Notes under the pieces: generated by a model | Databases searched by the model: none | What the model was told of the DNA's origin: nothing | The model's input: only the letters and a program-made list of their open reading frames with translations | Made by a program: the position numbers and the translations under genes | Shown here: positions 63,893 to 64,000 of the stretch, piece by piece | How positions within the stretch are numbered: the stretch's first letter is position 1 | How the letters are laid out: every line of letters starts with the position of its first letter | Source of the DNA: Monocercomonoides exilis | Lineage: Eukaryota > Preaxostyla > Oxymonadida > Polymastigidae | Length of the DNA: 64,000 nucleotides | Direction of reading: 5' to 3' | Assembly: GCA_001643675.2 (NCBI GenBank) | Contig: LSRY02000029.1 | Coordinates: 930,001-994,000, forward strand

Positions 63893-64000
63893 TGACTTTT
63901 TTGTGATAAAAAATTTGAATATGCATTAGATCAAATCGGGAAGTTGTGGGGCTAATAAAAAATGAACGATTCTTCTAAAATCTCCAAAAACACCACACGA
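63893..64000. other. Right window edge, upstream of the transporter
   Basis: 108 bp upstream of the transporter start codon, probably its 5' UTR and proximal promoter; a 5'-terminal exon outside the window cannot be excluded. Confidence 0.4.

Overview
The window looks like nuclear DNA of a free-living or gut-dwelling protist, most likely an oxymonad-type metamonad (Preaxostyla). The evidence is AT-rich intergenic DNA, short spliceosomal introns (42-120 bp) with an extended GTTTGW-like donor, very long serine- and glutamate-rich proteins, many cysteine-rich beta-helix (polymorphic-outer-membrane-like, 'PMP-like') surface proteins, and a kinase-like pseudogene of a type I associate with oxymonad PMP/kinase surface proteins. 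The lineage is inferred from protein flavour; I could not run a search. I see no rRNA, tRNA or CRISPR.

Layout. (1) 1-16.97 kb is an ordinary genic arm: a partial Ser/Glu-rich BTB-like protein, a PMP-like secreted protein, a giant minus-strand protein with a possible TRAPP-accessory core, a five-exon ARL6/BBS3 GTPase, and a short unrecognised spliced gene. (2) 16.97-51.69 kb is a nested transposon island. By joining flanks I read all of it as insertions into one roughly 245-bp MITE. A 14.6-kb pogo/Tigger-type element (17069-31660, TA duplication) sits in its left half and itself contains a 5.6-kb GGGT-tipped element and a 3.1-kb hAT-like element. In the right half four elements (245 bp, 13.4 kb, 6.0 kb, 237 bp) lie end to end, each separated by exactly one ATAT. 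The 13.4-kb one encodes a DDE-type, Sola-like transposase and carries a 2.4-kb cassette with near-identical 175-bp terminal repeats and 8-bp flanking duplications that holds a surface-protein gene fragment. (3) 51.7-64 kb is genic again: a 1338-aa Kelch/Cys-rich membrane protein, a 1.4-kb near-perfect palindrome with two MITEs in it, an A20/AN1 zinc-finger protein, an unrecognised 442-aa Ser-rich protein, and a four-exon auxin-efflux-carrier-family transporter.

The most unusual signal is at 43046-43484, inside the DDE transposase gene: nine consecutive perfect or near-perfect hairpins of unrelated sequence, with stems up to 12+4 bp, spaced about 40-60 nt apart and overlying the catalytic motifs. 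The second is the head-to-tail chain of transposons joined by single ATAT tetranucleotides. Most cargo genes in the island (PMP-like, coiled-coil, kinase-like) are decayed copies of host-type genes, so this region seems to capture and shuffle surface-protein gene pieces.
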